Of a DNA stretch of 64,000 nucleotides, positions 25,037 to 33,453 are shown one piece after another (position 1 is the stretch's first letter; every line of letters begins with the position of its first letter). The DNA lies in the NCBI GenBank assembly GCA_964452355.1, contig CAYVKV010000002.1, positions 135,790 through 199,789 on the forward strand, written 5' to 3'. The position numbers and the translations under genes were made by a program. Below the pieces are notes generated by a model, which worked only from the letters and a program-made list of their open reading frames with translations, was not told the DNA's origin and made no database searches. The DNA comes from UBA1450 sp964452355. Its GTDB lineage: Bacteria; Patescibacteriota; Microgenomatia; UBA1406; GWC2-37-13.

Positions 25037-26574
25037 TTGTCATAGTAGATTTTGGATCTCAAACAACTCACCTTATCTCGCGTCGGTTTCGTGAAATTTC
25101 CGTAGGTACCATTATCGTTGAGCCGGAAGAATTCTTTGAAAAAACAAAAAATAGAAAGGTAAAAGGCATCGTTCTTTCCGGAGGTCCGGGAGATGCGTAT
25201 AAAGAAGACGCGCTCACGATTGACCCAACAATACTTGAGATGCATATTCCTGTTTTGGGTATTTGTTATGGCGAACAGGTTATTGCAGAAATTCTGGGAG
25301 GCAAAGTAAAGCCAGGAAAGAAAAAAGAGTATGGACCCGCAGTGTTAAAAATAATCAAACCATCTCCCCTTTTTGTTCTTCCGACGACCGACGACAAACA
25401 ACTGACAACTATAAACGTTTGGATGAATCATGGAGACGAAGTAGGTAAAATCCCAAATGGATTTCAAACTATTGGAAAAACAGAAACCATTCCCTATGCT
25501 GCAATTGCAGATGAATCTCGAAAAATATACGGCGTTCAATTTCATCCTGAAGTTGTTCATACGCAGTTTGGCATGCAAATTTTGAAAAATTTTGCTGTAA
25601 TCTGTGGACTTTTGCCAAAAGATCAACCGATCACTAAGGAGTTTATTGATGAACAAATACTCGATATCAAAGAATCTGTTGGAAAAGAACAGGTCATTGG
25701 CGCACTCTCTGGAGGAGTTGATTCATCTATCGCCTGCCTCATGGTACACCGTGCAATCGGGGCGCAGTTTACCGCAATATATATCGATTCTGGACTTATG
25801 CGAGAAGGAGAAACAGAGGAGCTGAAAAAAGTATTTTCAGATACGTATAAAATGAAAATTCTCATCATAGACGCACAAGATGAATTCATTCATAATCTGA
25901 AAGGAATTACCGATCCCGAACAAAAGCGAAAAATTATCGGGAAAACATTTATTGATGTTTTGGAACGAGAGGCCAAGAAGCTGAACGCGACTTTTTTGGT
26001 TCAAGGAACCATTTATCCGGATGTTATTGAAAGCGCTGGCACCAAACACGCAAAAAATATTAAAAGCCATCACAATGTTGGCGGACTTCCCGAGCATATG
26101 AATGTGGTACTTCTTGAACCATTGAGAAACTTCTATAAAGATGAGGTGCGGGCTATTGGAACATTACTTAATCTTCCAAAGGAAATAACTCATCGACATC
26201 CCTTTCCCGGTCCCGGACTTGCCATTCGAATCATCGGAGATGTAACTCAGGAAAAAATTGCTATTGTCAAAAAGGCTGATAAAATCGTACGAGACGAAAT
26301 TCATGCCGCTTGCCTTGATGATACTCTCTGGCAAGTATTTGCAGTCTACACCGGGATTAAAACAACTGGTGTCCGTGGAGACAATCGCGCATATGGCGAG
26401 ACGATTGCCATTCGCGCTGTCGAATCTCTTGACGTCATGTCCAGTAATTTTGCTAAACTCGATTGGGACCTTCTTGAAAAAATATCTGCTAGAATAGTAA
26501 CTGAAGTTACTGAAGTAAATAGAGTGGTGTACGATATCACGAACAAACCTCCAGGAACTGTTGAGTGGGAATAA
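25033..26574 (+). CDS. guaA: GMP synthase (glutamine-hydrolysing)
   Basis: A 513-residue enzyme that aminates XMP to GMP. The N-terminal class I glutamine amidotransferase has Cys in GICYGEQV and His-Glu in FHPEVVHT. The ATP-pyrophosphatase domain has the P-loop SGGVDSS, followed by the dimerisation domain with RHPFPGPGLAIRI and the C-terminal KPPGTVEWE. Length and domain order are normal. It overlaps guaB by 4 bases and is the last tightly linked gene of this run; 101 bases follow before the next gene. Confidence 0.97.
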   Translation: MIVIVDFGSQTTHLISRRFREISVGTIIVEPEEFFEKTKNRKVKGIVLSGGPGDAYKEDALTIDPTILEMHIPVLGICYGEQVIAEILGGKVKPGKKKEYGPAVLKIIKPSPLFVLPTTDDKQLTTINVWMNHGDEVGKIPNGFQTIGKTETIPYAAIADESRKIYGVQFHPEVVHTQFGMQILKNFAVICGLLPKDQPITKEFIDEQILDIKESVGKEQVIGALSGGVDSSIACLMVHRAIGAQFTAIYIDSGLMREGETEELKKVFSDTYKMKILIIDAQDEFIHNLKGITDPEQKRKIIGKTFIDVLEREAKKLNATFLVQGTIYPDVIESAGTKHAKNIKSHHNVGGLPEHMNVVLLEPLRNFYKDEVRAIGTLLNLPKEITHRHPFPGPGLAIRIIGDVTQEKIAIVKKADKIVRDEIHAACLDDTLWQVFAVYTGIKTTGVRGDNRAYGETIAIRAVESLDVMSSNFAKLDWDLLEKISARIVTEVTEVNRVVYDITNKPPGTVEWE

Positions 26575-26675
26575 AGATACAAAAATAAGTAGTAAGTATG
26601 TATGTATAATGTCATCTTGTTCATTTCCTTATCTCATGCTGATAGAATACATTTGTTAAGTAGTTGAACTAGTTT

Positions 26676-27743
26676 ATGTCAAACGAATTTAGCCCATATT
26701 CTCCTCCGAAGATCGCAGCACCAAGAGGTCATATTGTAGAGTGGCAAGATCTTCCGCCAAATGTAGCTATGTCAATTAGATATCAGTCTGTAAATATTCA
26801 GCCAAATTCACAGACAAAAATTGAACATCGAAAGGACGTTGATCCATCAGTGACACTTGGTCCATATACTCTTCAGTATGGGGTCATCTCAGCACCTATG
26901 AGAGGCGTTACGGGGAGAAATCTTGCCGAAGCAATGGCATCATATGGCATGATCGGAGCGCTTTACCCTTCTGAAGATATTCGAGAGACGTGTACCATTG
27001 CCGATGATTTTTCAAATAGAAATGTACCATGTATTTACACGGTACGACTTAATGAAAAAATAGATAATGCCAAGATGATTTATGATGCGGGTGGTCAAGT
27101 CATCTTACTTGACACAGCACACGGTGGCATGTCAAAAGTATTCGAAAGAGCTGAGCAATTAAAAAAAATTGGATTTGCTTCCGTGATTGCGGGTAACATT
27201 ACAACATTTAATCAAGCGGCAGATTATGCAAAAGCAGGTACTATTTCCATTGCAAGAGGATTTGTTGGTCCAGGAAATGTATGTATAACTAAAAAACAAA
27301 CTGGAGTAGGAACTGCCGGTGAAATATCATCAATTTTTGATATGCGAGGAATTCCAAGTTCGACATTACCAGATGGATATTTAAAATTAATTGCAGATGG
27401 TGGAATAAAAAATGTTGGCGAAATTGCAAAAGCTCTTGCTGCAGGTGCCGATTTTGTAATGATGGGTTCTCTCTTGGCAGGCTACGATGAAGCACCAAGA
27501 ATATATAATGAATTTGGGAATCAAATAATTTATGGTGAGGCTTCAGCAAGAGCAATGAAACATAGAGATGTCGTATTTGATCACTCAAGACAACCTGAGG
27601 GTAGAGAGGTTGAAATTGAAGCAAAAGGTCCAATAATTGAATTTCAAAACGAGATTTCGCATGGAATCAGAAGCGCGATGTCCTATGTTGGTGCTCAAAA
27701 TCATAGAGAGTTTGTTGAAAAAACGGTTTGGGCATTTGCATAA
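26676..27743 (+). CDS. IMPDH/GMP reductase family paralogue
   Basis: A 355-residue TIM-barrel protein of the IMPDH/GMPR family, clearly related to but divergent from the upstream guaB. It has SAPMRGVTG in place of SAPMDTVTE, the catalytic-loop equivalent GPGNVCITKKQTGVG with the Cys retained, ADGGIKNVGEIAKALAAGAD, and MMGSLLAGYDEAP. Codon use is more AT-rich than in guaB. It could be a GMP reductase (GMP to IMP), which would balance the guaB-guaA direction, or an IMPDH-like enzyme with another substrate. The catalytic Thr after Cys (Ile here) differs from both usual forms. Confidence 0.85.
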   Translation: MSNEFSPYSPPKIAAPRGHIVEWQDLPPNVAMSIRYQSVNIQPNSQTKIEHRKDVDPSVTLGPYTLQYGVISAPMRGVTGRNLAEAMASYGMIGALYPSEDIRETCTIADDFSNRNVPCIYTVRLNEKIDNAKMIYDAGGQVILLDTAHGGMSKVFERAEQLKKIGFASVIAGNITTFNQAADYAKAGTISIARGFVGPGNVCITKKQTGVGTAGEISSIFDMRGIPSSTLPDGYLKLIADGGIKNVGEIAKALAAGADFVMMGSLLAGYDEAPRIYNEFGNQIIYGEASARAMKHRDVVFDHSRQPEGREVEIEAKGPIIEFQNEISHGIRSAMSYVGAQNHREFVEKTVWAFA

Positions 27744-27810
27744 GAAAAGCTATTTTGAGTTGAGAGCTGGTTAATATTAGTATATATTTATACTTAATTC
27801 TAATTCGCAG

Positions 27811-28365
27811 ATGCCCACCCTCACCTTTCACAAACTGTCTTGGAATCAGTTTCAACGCGACTGTGTCAACCTATATAAAGAAAAAGTAAAAGGGACTCAG
27901 ATAGATATAATCATTTCAATAACCCGTGGCGGCAATATAGTATCGCGAATATATTCCGATCTTCTCGGGGTGATCCCGATCTCAAACATCACCATGTCTT
28001 CGTACAAAGATTTGAAAAAACTCGCCAAACCGATCATTACAGAAGAGCCGAATCGTGACTTTGCTGGAAAAACGATCATGATTGTGGATGAAGTATCCGA
28101 CACGGGAGCCACATTTGAAATTGCTGTTCCCTATTTTAAAAAAAAGAAAGCAAAAAAAATATATACTCTTTCCCCCTACATTAAACCCCATTCTACTTTT
28201 ATTCCTGACTTTTGGCTCAAAAAAATTGATGCATGGATCGTGTTTCCATATGACATCAGGGAAACGCTCGAAGGGTTTGAGAAGATGTTTGGAACCAAAG
28301 AACGAGCACAAGAAAAAATGCTTGAGCTTGGATTTAAAGAATGGGAAATTGAAGGTGTATTATGA
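27811..28365 (+). CDS. Purine phosphoribosyltransferase-like protein
   Basis: A 184-residue type I PRTase. The PRPP loop is IMIVDEVSDTGATF, and the upstream strand has ISITRGGNIVSRIYSD. The overall shape is like xanthine/hypoxanthine-guanine PRTases. It would join PRPP to a free purine base to give IMP, XMP or GMP, completing salvage with the deaminase and guaBA upstream. The exact base is not predictable. It overlaps rdgB by 4 bases (ATGA). Confidence 0.85.
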   Translation: MPTLTFHKLSWNQFQRDCVNLYKEKVKGTQIDIIISITRGGNIVSRIYSDLLGVIPISNITMSSYKDLKKLAKPIITEEPNRDFAGKTIMIVDEVSDTGATFEIAVPYFKKKKAKKIYTLSPYIKPHSTFIPDFWLKKIDAWIVFPYDIRETLEGFEKMFGTKERAQEKMLELGFKEWEIEGVL

Positions 28366-28973
28366 ATAAACTATTAATAGCAACTTCAAACCAGTCCAAG
28401 AAAAAAGAAATTCTCCATGGTCTTGCTCCACTTGCGAAAATTGGAATTCAAATTCTCACCCTTGACGATGTCACAATAATAGGAGAGCCAATCGAATCAG
28501 GCTCAACGTTTGAGGAAAATGCAAAAATTAAAGCCAAGTTCTATGCTTCACAAGCCAAGATTCCAACTCTTGCTGATGATGGAGGGCTCATGATCGACGC
28601 TCTTGATGGCGCTCCCGGAGTAATCTCACGAAGATGGCCGGGACATGAGGCAACAGATCGAGAACTTATCGATTATGCATTGGAAAAAATGAAAAATATT
28701 CCAAAAGATGAACGAACCGCTCAACTTAAAACGTGTGTATGTTTTTATAATCCAGCTTCAAACTACCTATCATGTAATGAGCAATCTATTGATGGAATGA
28801 TGTCTGAAGAGCCAACTACCTATAACACCTATGGATATCCCTTTCGGGCGTTATTTATCGTCAAGAAGTTCAATAAATTCTATGACGATCTCAGTCAAGA
28901 TGAGCACAAAGAAATAAATCATAGATTAAAAGCAATACAACACCTTATTCCAGTTATTTCAAAAAACTTTTAG
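28362..28973 (+). CDS. rdgB: XTP/dITP diphosphatase (RdgB/HAM1 family)
   Basis: A 203-residue house-cleaning NTPase. Motifs are the opening LLIATSNQSKKKEI, SGSTFEENAKIKA, and LADDGGLMIDALDGAPGV followed by SRRWPG. It hydrolyses ITP, dITP and XTP to monophosphates and keeps deaminated purines out of nucleic acids. Its coupling to a purine PRTase and an upstream deaminase/IMPDH cluster, which raise inosine and xanthosine nucleotides, is functionally sensible. The C-terminal half is more divergent than the N-terminal half. Confidence 0.93.
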   Translation: MNKLLIATSNQSKKKEILHGLAPLAKIGIQILTLDDVTIIGEPIESGSTFEENAKIKAKFYASQAKIPTLADDGGLMIDALDGAPGVISRRWPGHEATDRELIDYALEKMKNIPKDERTAQLKTCVCFYNPASNYLSCNEQSIDGMMSEEPTTYNTYGYPFRALFIVKKFNKFYDDLSQDEHKEINHRLKAIQHLIPVISKNF

Positions 28974-28979
28974 TATAAT
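28974..28979 (+). promoter_or_regulatory. TATAAT box of the 28986 membrane protein
   Basis: TATAAT overlaps the rdgB stop region and ends 6 bases before the ATG at 28986, the leaderless spacing seen at other genes here. Confidence 0.45.
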
Positions 28980-28985
28980 TAATTG

Positions 28986-29786
28986 ATGGGAATATATAAT
29001 TTCTTTCTCTACTTTATTTTGCCGGCTTTTGCGCTCCTCGGTATCTTTACGAATAAATATTATTACAGTAAGAAACAATCTCAAAAGATGCGCTTCAACA
29101 TGGGAGAAGATCTTTTTTTTGCAAATATCATTTCGCCCATTGTTGCCATTCTCTTAATCATGGGGTTATATATTCAAATTCTTGATATTCAATTTTTGGG
29201 AGAAATAAAATGGGAACTTATGAGCATTCTTGCTATTACGCTCCTCTCGCTCATTCTTGGAATAGGCATTGGTGGACATGTTACCGCAATTAGTATTGAG
29301 CGCGCCGTTCCAAAATATTTTCAAAATGGAGAATTTAAAAGAATATTATATTTTTTTCACATGCCCTTTGGTCATATTATGACTTTTGTTCCAACAACAC
29401 TTATCTTATATTCCCTCGTACTTCTTGATTTATTCAAAGGAAAAATCGTCTTCATTTCTCAACTTCAACTCATTGTTCTGACTACTTTTGCGATACTTCT
29501 TGGCATTGTGAGTTCTGGAACCATAATCATTACCCATGTGACACGAGTTATGCTGTACACCATGGTGATAATAACGACAACAATATTTATTATTCTTGGA
29601 GCCGAATCAATCACCCTTCTCGAACACGGATCGGCATACTTTTTTACGACAATATTTATAACATGTATTATTTCACTTACCATCTACCGAAATATTCATC
29701 TGATATCGAAAACTGCGCATTCCTACCTGCAGTCCAAATTTAAAGATGGCGATCTGGTCAAAATTAATCCAGAAGACGATTCGTAA
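28986..29786 (+). CDS. Polytopic membrane protein of unknown function
   Basis: A 266-residue protein with about seven hydrophobic segments and short polar loops. Distinctive parts are GIGIGGHVTAISIERAVPKYF and FFHMPFGHIMTFVP, with His residues near the membrane face. The C-terminal cytoplasmic tail ends in acidic NPEDDS. The ATG at 28986 is preferred because TATAAT lies 6 bases upstream. No family recognised. It sits between rdgB and serS on the same strand. Confidence 0.6.
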   Translation: MGIYNFFLYFILPAFALLGIFTNKYYYSKKQSQKMRFNMGEDLFFANIISPIVAILLIMGLYIQILDIQFLGEIKWELMSILAITLLSLILGIGIGGHVTAISIERAVPKYFQNGEFKRILYFFHMPFGHIMTFVPTTLILYSLVLLDLFKGKIVFISQLQLIVLTTFAILLGIVSSGTIIITHVTRVMLYTMVIITTTIFIILGAESITLLEHGSAYFFTTIFITCIISLTIYRNIHLISKTAHSYLQSKFKDGDLVKINPEDDS

Positions 29787-29818
29787 TATACGTTTTTTCC
29801 CTATGTTACAATACTCAT

Positions 29819-31072
29819 ATGCTTGATATTCAATATATAAAAGACAATACGCAAAAAGTCAAAGACGCAGCAAAGAATAAAAATCGGGAAGTCGATATTG
29901 ACAAACTTCTTAAGTTGCACGATCAACGTCTCAATTTCATTCAAAAAATTCAAATACTTCGCGAAGAAAGAAATGAAATTTCGAGCAAACATCCGCCAGA
30001 TGCTCAAGATATTGAACGAGGAAAAAATATTAAAAATGAATTGAAGGAATTCGAAGGTAATCTCAAAAATGTTGAAGAGGAGTTTAATAAACTCATGCTC
30101 TATGTCCCCAATGTGCCTTTTGATGAGGTGCCCGTCGGAAAAGATGAATCGGCAAATGTGGAAGTAAAAAAATGGGGAGAGCCGACGAAATTTGATTTTG
30201 AACCAAAAGATCATATCACTCTTGGAAAAGTACTCGACATATTTGATCTTGATCGTGGCTCAAAAATCTCGGGATTTCGTGGATATTTTTTGAAAAATCA
30301 GGGTGCAATCCTCCACATGGCACTCATGATGTATACCCTGAGAAAACTCACTGAAAAAGGATTCACTCCCTTTGTTGCCCCCACAGTAGTTAAATCATTT
30401 ACTCTGTTTGGATCAGGTCATTTTCCTTGGGGAGGTGAGCAGGATGTTTACGGTTTAAATGATGAAGGGACACATCTTGCAGGCACTGCTGAAATTCCAA
30501 TCACTGCATATCATTCGGGAGAAACTTTGAATGAAGAGGACCTTCCAAAAAAATATGTCGGCTTTTCTCCGTGTTACCGACGAGAGGCTGGAGCATATGG
30601 AAAAGATACGAAAGGATTGTATCGTGTTCATGAATTCTGGAAAATTGAACAAGTTATTATTGGAAAGAACGATTTTGACGAAGCAAGAAAAGTTCATGAA
30701 GAACTACAAAAAAACGCAGAAGAAATACTTCAGGAACTGAATCTTCCGTATAGACAACTCTTGATGTGCACCGGTGACATGGGCGAACCACAACATAAGA
30801 AGTATGATATTGAGACATGGATGCCATCACGAAAAGCCTACGGTGAGACGCATTCAAATTCAATCATGGGAGAGTTTCAGGCACGAAGATTAAATATGAG
30901 ATATAAATCAAAAGAGGGTAAGACCAAGTATTGCTTTACGTACAATAACACGGCCGTTGCATCTCCTCGAATTCTAATTGCGCTTATTGAAAACTATCAG
31001 CAAAAAGACGGGAGTGTCAAAATTCCAAAAGTTCTCGTTCCATTTACTGGTTTTGATGTCATCAAAAAATAA
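29819..31072 (+). CDS. serS: Seryl-tRNA synthetase
   Basis: A 417-residue class II synthetase of normal length. The N-terminal coiled-coil tRNA-binding arm covers about residues 1-105, rich in Lys and Glu with IQILREERNEIS. The catalytic core has TAEIPITAYHSGE, motif 2 (CYRREAGAYGKDTKGLYRVH) and motif 3 (NNTAVASPRILIALIENYQ). TACAAT (29807-29812) lies 6 bases before the ATG, another leaderless-type start. A palindromic repeat follows the stop. Confidence 0.97.
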   Translation: MLDIQYIKDNTQKVKDAAKNKNREVDIDKLLKLHDQRLNFIQKIQILREERNEISSKHPPDAQDIERGKNIKNELKEFEGNLKNVEEEFNKLMLYVPNVPFDEVPVGKDESANVEVKKWGEPTKFDFEPKDHITLGKVLDIFDLDRGSKISGFRGYFLKNQGAILHMALMMYTLRKLTEKGFTPFVAPTVVKSFTLFGSGHFPWGGEQDVYGLNDEGTHLAGTAEIPITAYHSGETLNEEDLPKKYVGFSPCYRREAGAYGKDTKGLYRVHEFWKIEQVIIGKNDFDEARKVHEELQKNAEEILQELNLPYRQLLMCTGDMGEPQHKKYDIETWMPSRKAYGETHSNSIMGEFQARRLNMRYKSKEGKTKYCFTYNNTAVASPRILIALIENYQQKDGSVKIPKVLVPFTGFDVIKK

Positions 31073-31078
31073 TACTTC

Positions 31079-31135
31079 GTCATTCCCGACCCCGATCGGG
31101 AATCCAGACTGGATCCCCGCCTGCGCGAGGATGAC
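31079..31135. repeat. REP-like palindromic repeat
   Basis: A 57-base imperfect palindrome from GTCATTCCCGA to GAGGATGAC, made of mirrored arms meeting at ATCCAG-A-CTGGAT, each with its own hairpin. It is GC-rich against an AT-rich background. The GTCATTCCCG...GGATGAC pattern is a common bacterial interspersed repeat. A related sequence lies inside the glycosyltransferase gene at 63311. Confidence 0.85.
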
Positions 31136-31171
31136 AAGTTGAACTAATTATTAATTATATAAACCAATCAT

Positions 31172-31783
31172 ATGTATCAAAAGTATCTTGCTGAATATTT
31201 CGGCACACTGACACTGACCCTCGTTGTAATCTTATCTCTTGCGGGCATTTTTCCTGTTTCTACTCCTATTCTTGCCGCAATAACTTTGGGATTATTTGTT
31301 TATAGTGTCGGACATATTTCAGGAACACATATTAACCCTGCAGTAACGATTGGCCTTTGGACAATCAAAAAAATAGATGCAAGCGATGCTCTTTCCTATA
31401 TAATGGTTCAGGTTTTTGGCGCAATCACCGCTCTCATCATTAGTATGTTCATGGGCATATCATATGAAATAATTGCAGAAAATAATCTCATGATCGGAAT
31501 TGCAGAAACAACTGGAATGATCCTATTCTCATTCGGGATTGCATCAGTTGTTTTTGGCAATGTTCACAAAGCAGTTTCAGGAGTTGTCATAGGAGGATCG
31601 CTTTTCATGGGAATAGCAATTGCCGCCCTCATGGGATCAAATGGCGTCCTCAATCCTGCAGTCGCGGTAGGTATTAAATCGTTTAGCCTGATGTACATGT
31701 TTGGACCAATCGTAGGATCGGTGATCGGAATGAAACTCTATGAGCTTGTTCAATCAGGTCAACCTAAAACCGCAAAAAAGTAA
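31172..31783 (+). CDS. MIP-family channel (aquaporin-like)
   Basis: A 203-residue six-helix channel. It has both half-helix NPA motifs, HINPAVT in the first half and VLNPAVA in the second, in the inverted-repeat MIP fold. It would conduct water or small neutral solutes. The usual Arg after the second NPA is replaced (NPAVAVG instead of NPARxxG), which removes the positive selectivity-filter residue and may widen specificity. It converges on leuB with no gap. Confidence 0.92.
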   Translation: MYQKYLAEYFGTLTLTLVVILSLAGIFPVSTPILAAITLGLFVYSVGHISGTHINPAVTIGLWTIKKIDASDALSYIMVQVFGAITALIISMFMGISYEIIAENNLMIGIAETTGMILFSFGIASVVFGNVHKAVSGVVIGGSLFMGIAIAALMGSNGVLNPAVAVGIKSFSLMYMFGPIVGSVIGMKLYELVQSGQPKTAKK

Positions 31784-32839
31784 TCAGATACTCTCAGCGA
31801 TTTTCTCACCCATTTCAGACGTTGAAAGCGGTTCTAACAAAGATATGTCTTTTGTTCCCAAACCATTTGACAAGACCGTATCAACTGCATCACGAATGGT
31901 AGTAGCTTCAGGAACCATTTTAAAACTCAACTCAAGCATCATGGCTGCAGAAAGAATGGTGCCAATAGGATTTGCGATATTTTTTCCTGCGGCTTTTGGG
32001 AATGAGCCGTGAATTGGTTCGTATAACGATGTCTTTTCACCAATTGAAGCAGATGGAAGCATTCCAATTGATCCCGTGATGACAGATGCTTCGTCGGACA
32101 AAATATCCCCAAACATATTCTCCGTTAATAATACGTCAAATGCTCTTGGATTTTTTATGATTTGCATTGCAGCGTTATCAACAAACATATACTCAACCTC
32201 CACATCAGGATAGTTTTTGGATAATTCCTGAATCGTTTCTCGCCACAATCTCGACGTCTCCAGAACATTTGCTTTATCAACAAGACATACTTTTTTATTT
32301 CTTTGTTGAGAAAGTTCGAATGCAACTTTTCCTACCCTTTGAATTTCTTCAATAGAATATGACGACGTATCAAATGCTGTCCTACCGCCATTTTCTCTTC
32401 CCCGTTTGCCAAAGTAAATGCCGCCAATAAGCTCTCGGATAACAATAAAATCAGCTCCCTTCACCCGATCTTCTTTCAAAGGAGATTTATGGAGCAGTGA
32501 ATCAAATGTGCGAATGGGTCTAATATTTGCATACAATCCAAGTTTTTTGCGCATTTTGAGAAGTCCTTGTTCGGGTCGTACTTTCAAAGACGGGTCATTG
32601 TCATATTTTGGATCTCCAATTGCGCCAAACAAGATCGCATCTGATTTCATACACAATTCTTCAGTTTCTTTTGGAAATGGTTCTCCAACTGAATCAATTG
32701 CAACACCACCTATGAGTCCCTTATCATATGTAAATGCATGATCAAATTTTCTCTCAACTGCGCGAAGAACAGAAAGAGCTGCATCAATAATTTCTGGACC
32801 TACTCCATCTCCCGCAAGAACTGCTATATTTTTTTTCAT
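31784..32839 (-). CDS. leuB: 3-isopropylmalate dehydrogenase
   Basis: A 351-residue NAD-dependent decarboxylating dehydrogenase of the leucine pathway. Visible are the opening IAVLAGDGVGPEI, the substrate Arg region VRPEQGLLKMRKKLG, RELIGGIYFG, and the Mg/NAD region LTENMFGDILSDEAS, then EPIHGSFPKAAGKNIANP. It is the last gene of the long ilv-leu operon, which reads from 44288 down to here, and overlaps leuD by 4 bases. Confidence 0.96.
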   Translation of the reverse strand: MKKNIAVLAGDGVGPEIIDAALSVLRAVERKFDHAFTYDKGLIGGVAIDSVGEPFPKETEELCMKSDAILFGAIGDPKYDNDPSLKVRPEQGLLKMRKKLGLYANIRPIRTFDSLLHKSPLKEDRVKGADFIVIRELIGGIYFGKRGRENGGRTAFDTSSYSIEEIQRVGKVAFELSQQRNKKVCLVDKANVLETSRLWRETIQELSKNYPDVEVEYMFVDNAAMQIIKNPRAFDVLLTENMFGDILSDEASVITGSIGMLPSASIGEKTSLYEPIHGSFPKAAGKNIANPIGTILSAAMMLELSFKMVPEATTIRDAVDTVLSNGLGTKDISLLEPLSTSEMGEKIAESI

Positions 32840-33450
32840 AATCTTTCGGTCAATGAATAATCGTTTGTTCTTTTTAACTCAAACTTCTTTGTTTTCTTTT
32901 GCATACTCAGTAAATAGCCGATATCGTCAAACCCTTCCATCAGACACATCTTTTTATAGGTGCTTATTTCAAACGATTCCATCATTTTGTGCGATGGTAC
33001 TCGAATGTGTTGGTTTGGTAAATCAACTTCAATATAAACATCTGATTTTTCCTCAATCGCATAAAAGAGATCCTGCAAAAATAGCTCTGAAACAGTCACC
33101 GGAAGAAGAAAATTATTCAGTGCATTGCTTTTGAAAATATCTGCAAAAAAACTGGAGATGACAACCTGAAATCCATAATCTTTCAGAGACCATGCTGCAT
33201 GTTCTCGACTTGAACCACAGCCAAAATTTTTTCCTGCAACAAGAATTTTTCCTTTGAATTTTGGATTATTGAGAATAAAATCCTTCTTTGGATTTCCATG
33301 TTGATCATATCTCCAGTCATGAAAAAGTATTTCACCAAACCCATCTTTTGTTGTTCCTTTTAAAAACCGCGCAGGGGTTATCTGGTCGGTGTCTATATTT
33401 TCAATGGGTAATGGAACCGCTGTTGAAATGATACTATTTATTTTTTTCAT
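32836..33450 (-). CDS. leuD: 3-isopropylmalate dehydratase small subunit
   Basis: A 204-residue swivelling domain of isopropylmalate isomerase. Typical motifs are PIENIDTDQITPARFLK and GKNFGCGSSREHAAW, with the ASFFADIFKSNALNN-like strand downstream. It pairs with LeuC to convert 2- to 3-isopropylmalate. Length is that of bacterial LeuD (about 200) rather than the shorter archaeal form. It lies between leuC (3-base gap) and leuB (4-base overlap). Confidence 0.96.
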   Translation of the reverse strand: MKKINSIISTAVPLPIENIDTDQITPARFLKGTTKDGFGEILFHDWRYDQHGNPKKDFILNNPKFKGKILVAGKNFGCGSSREHAAWSLKDYGFQVVISSFFADIFKSNALNNFLLPVTVSELFLQDLFYAIEEKSDVYIEVDLPNQHIRVPSHKMMESFEISTYKKMCLMEGFDDIGYLLSMQKKTKKFELKRTNDYSLTERL

Positions 33451-33453
33451 AGT

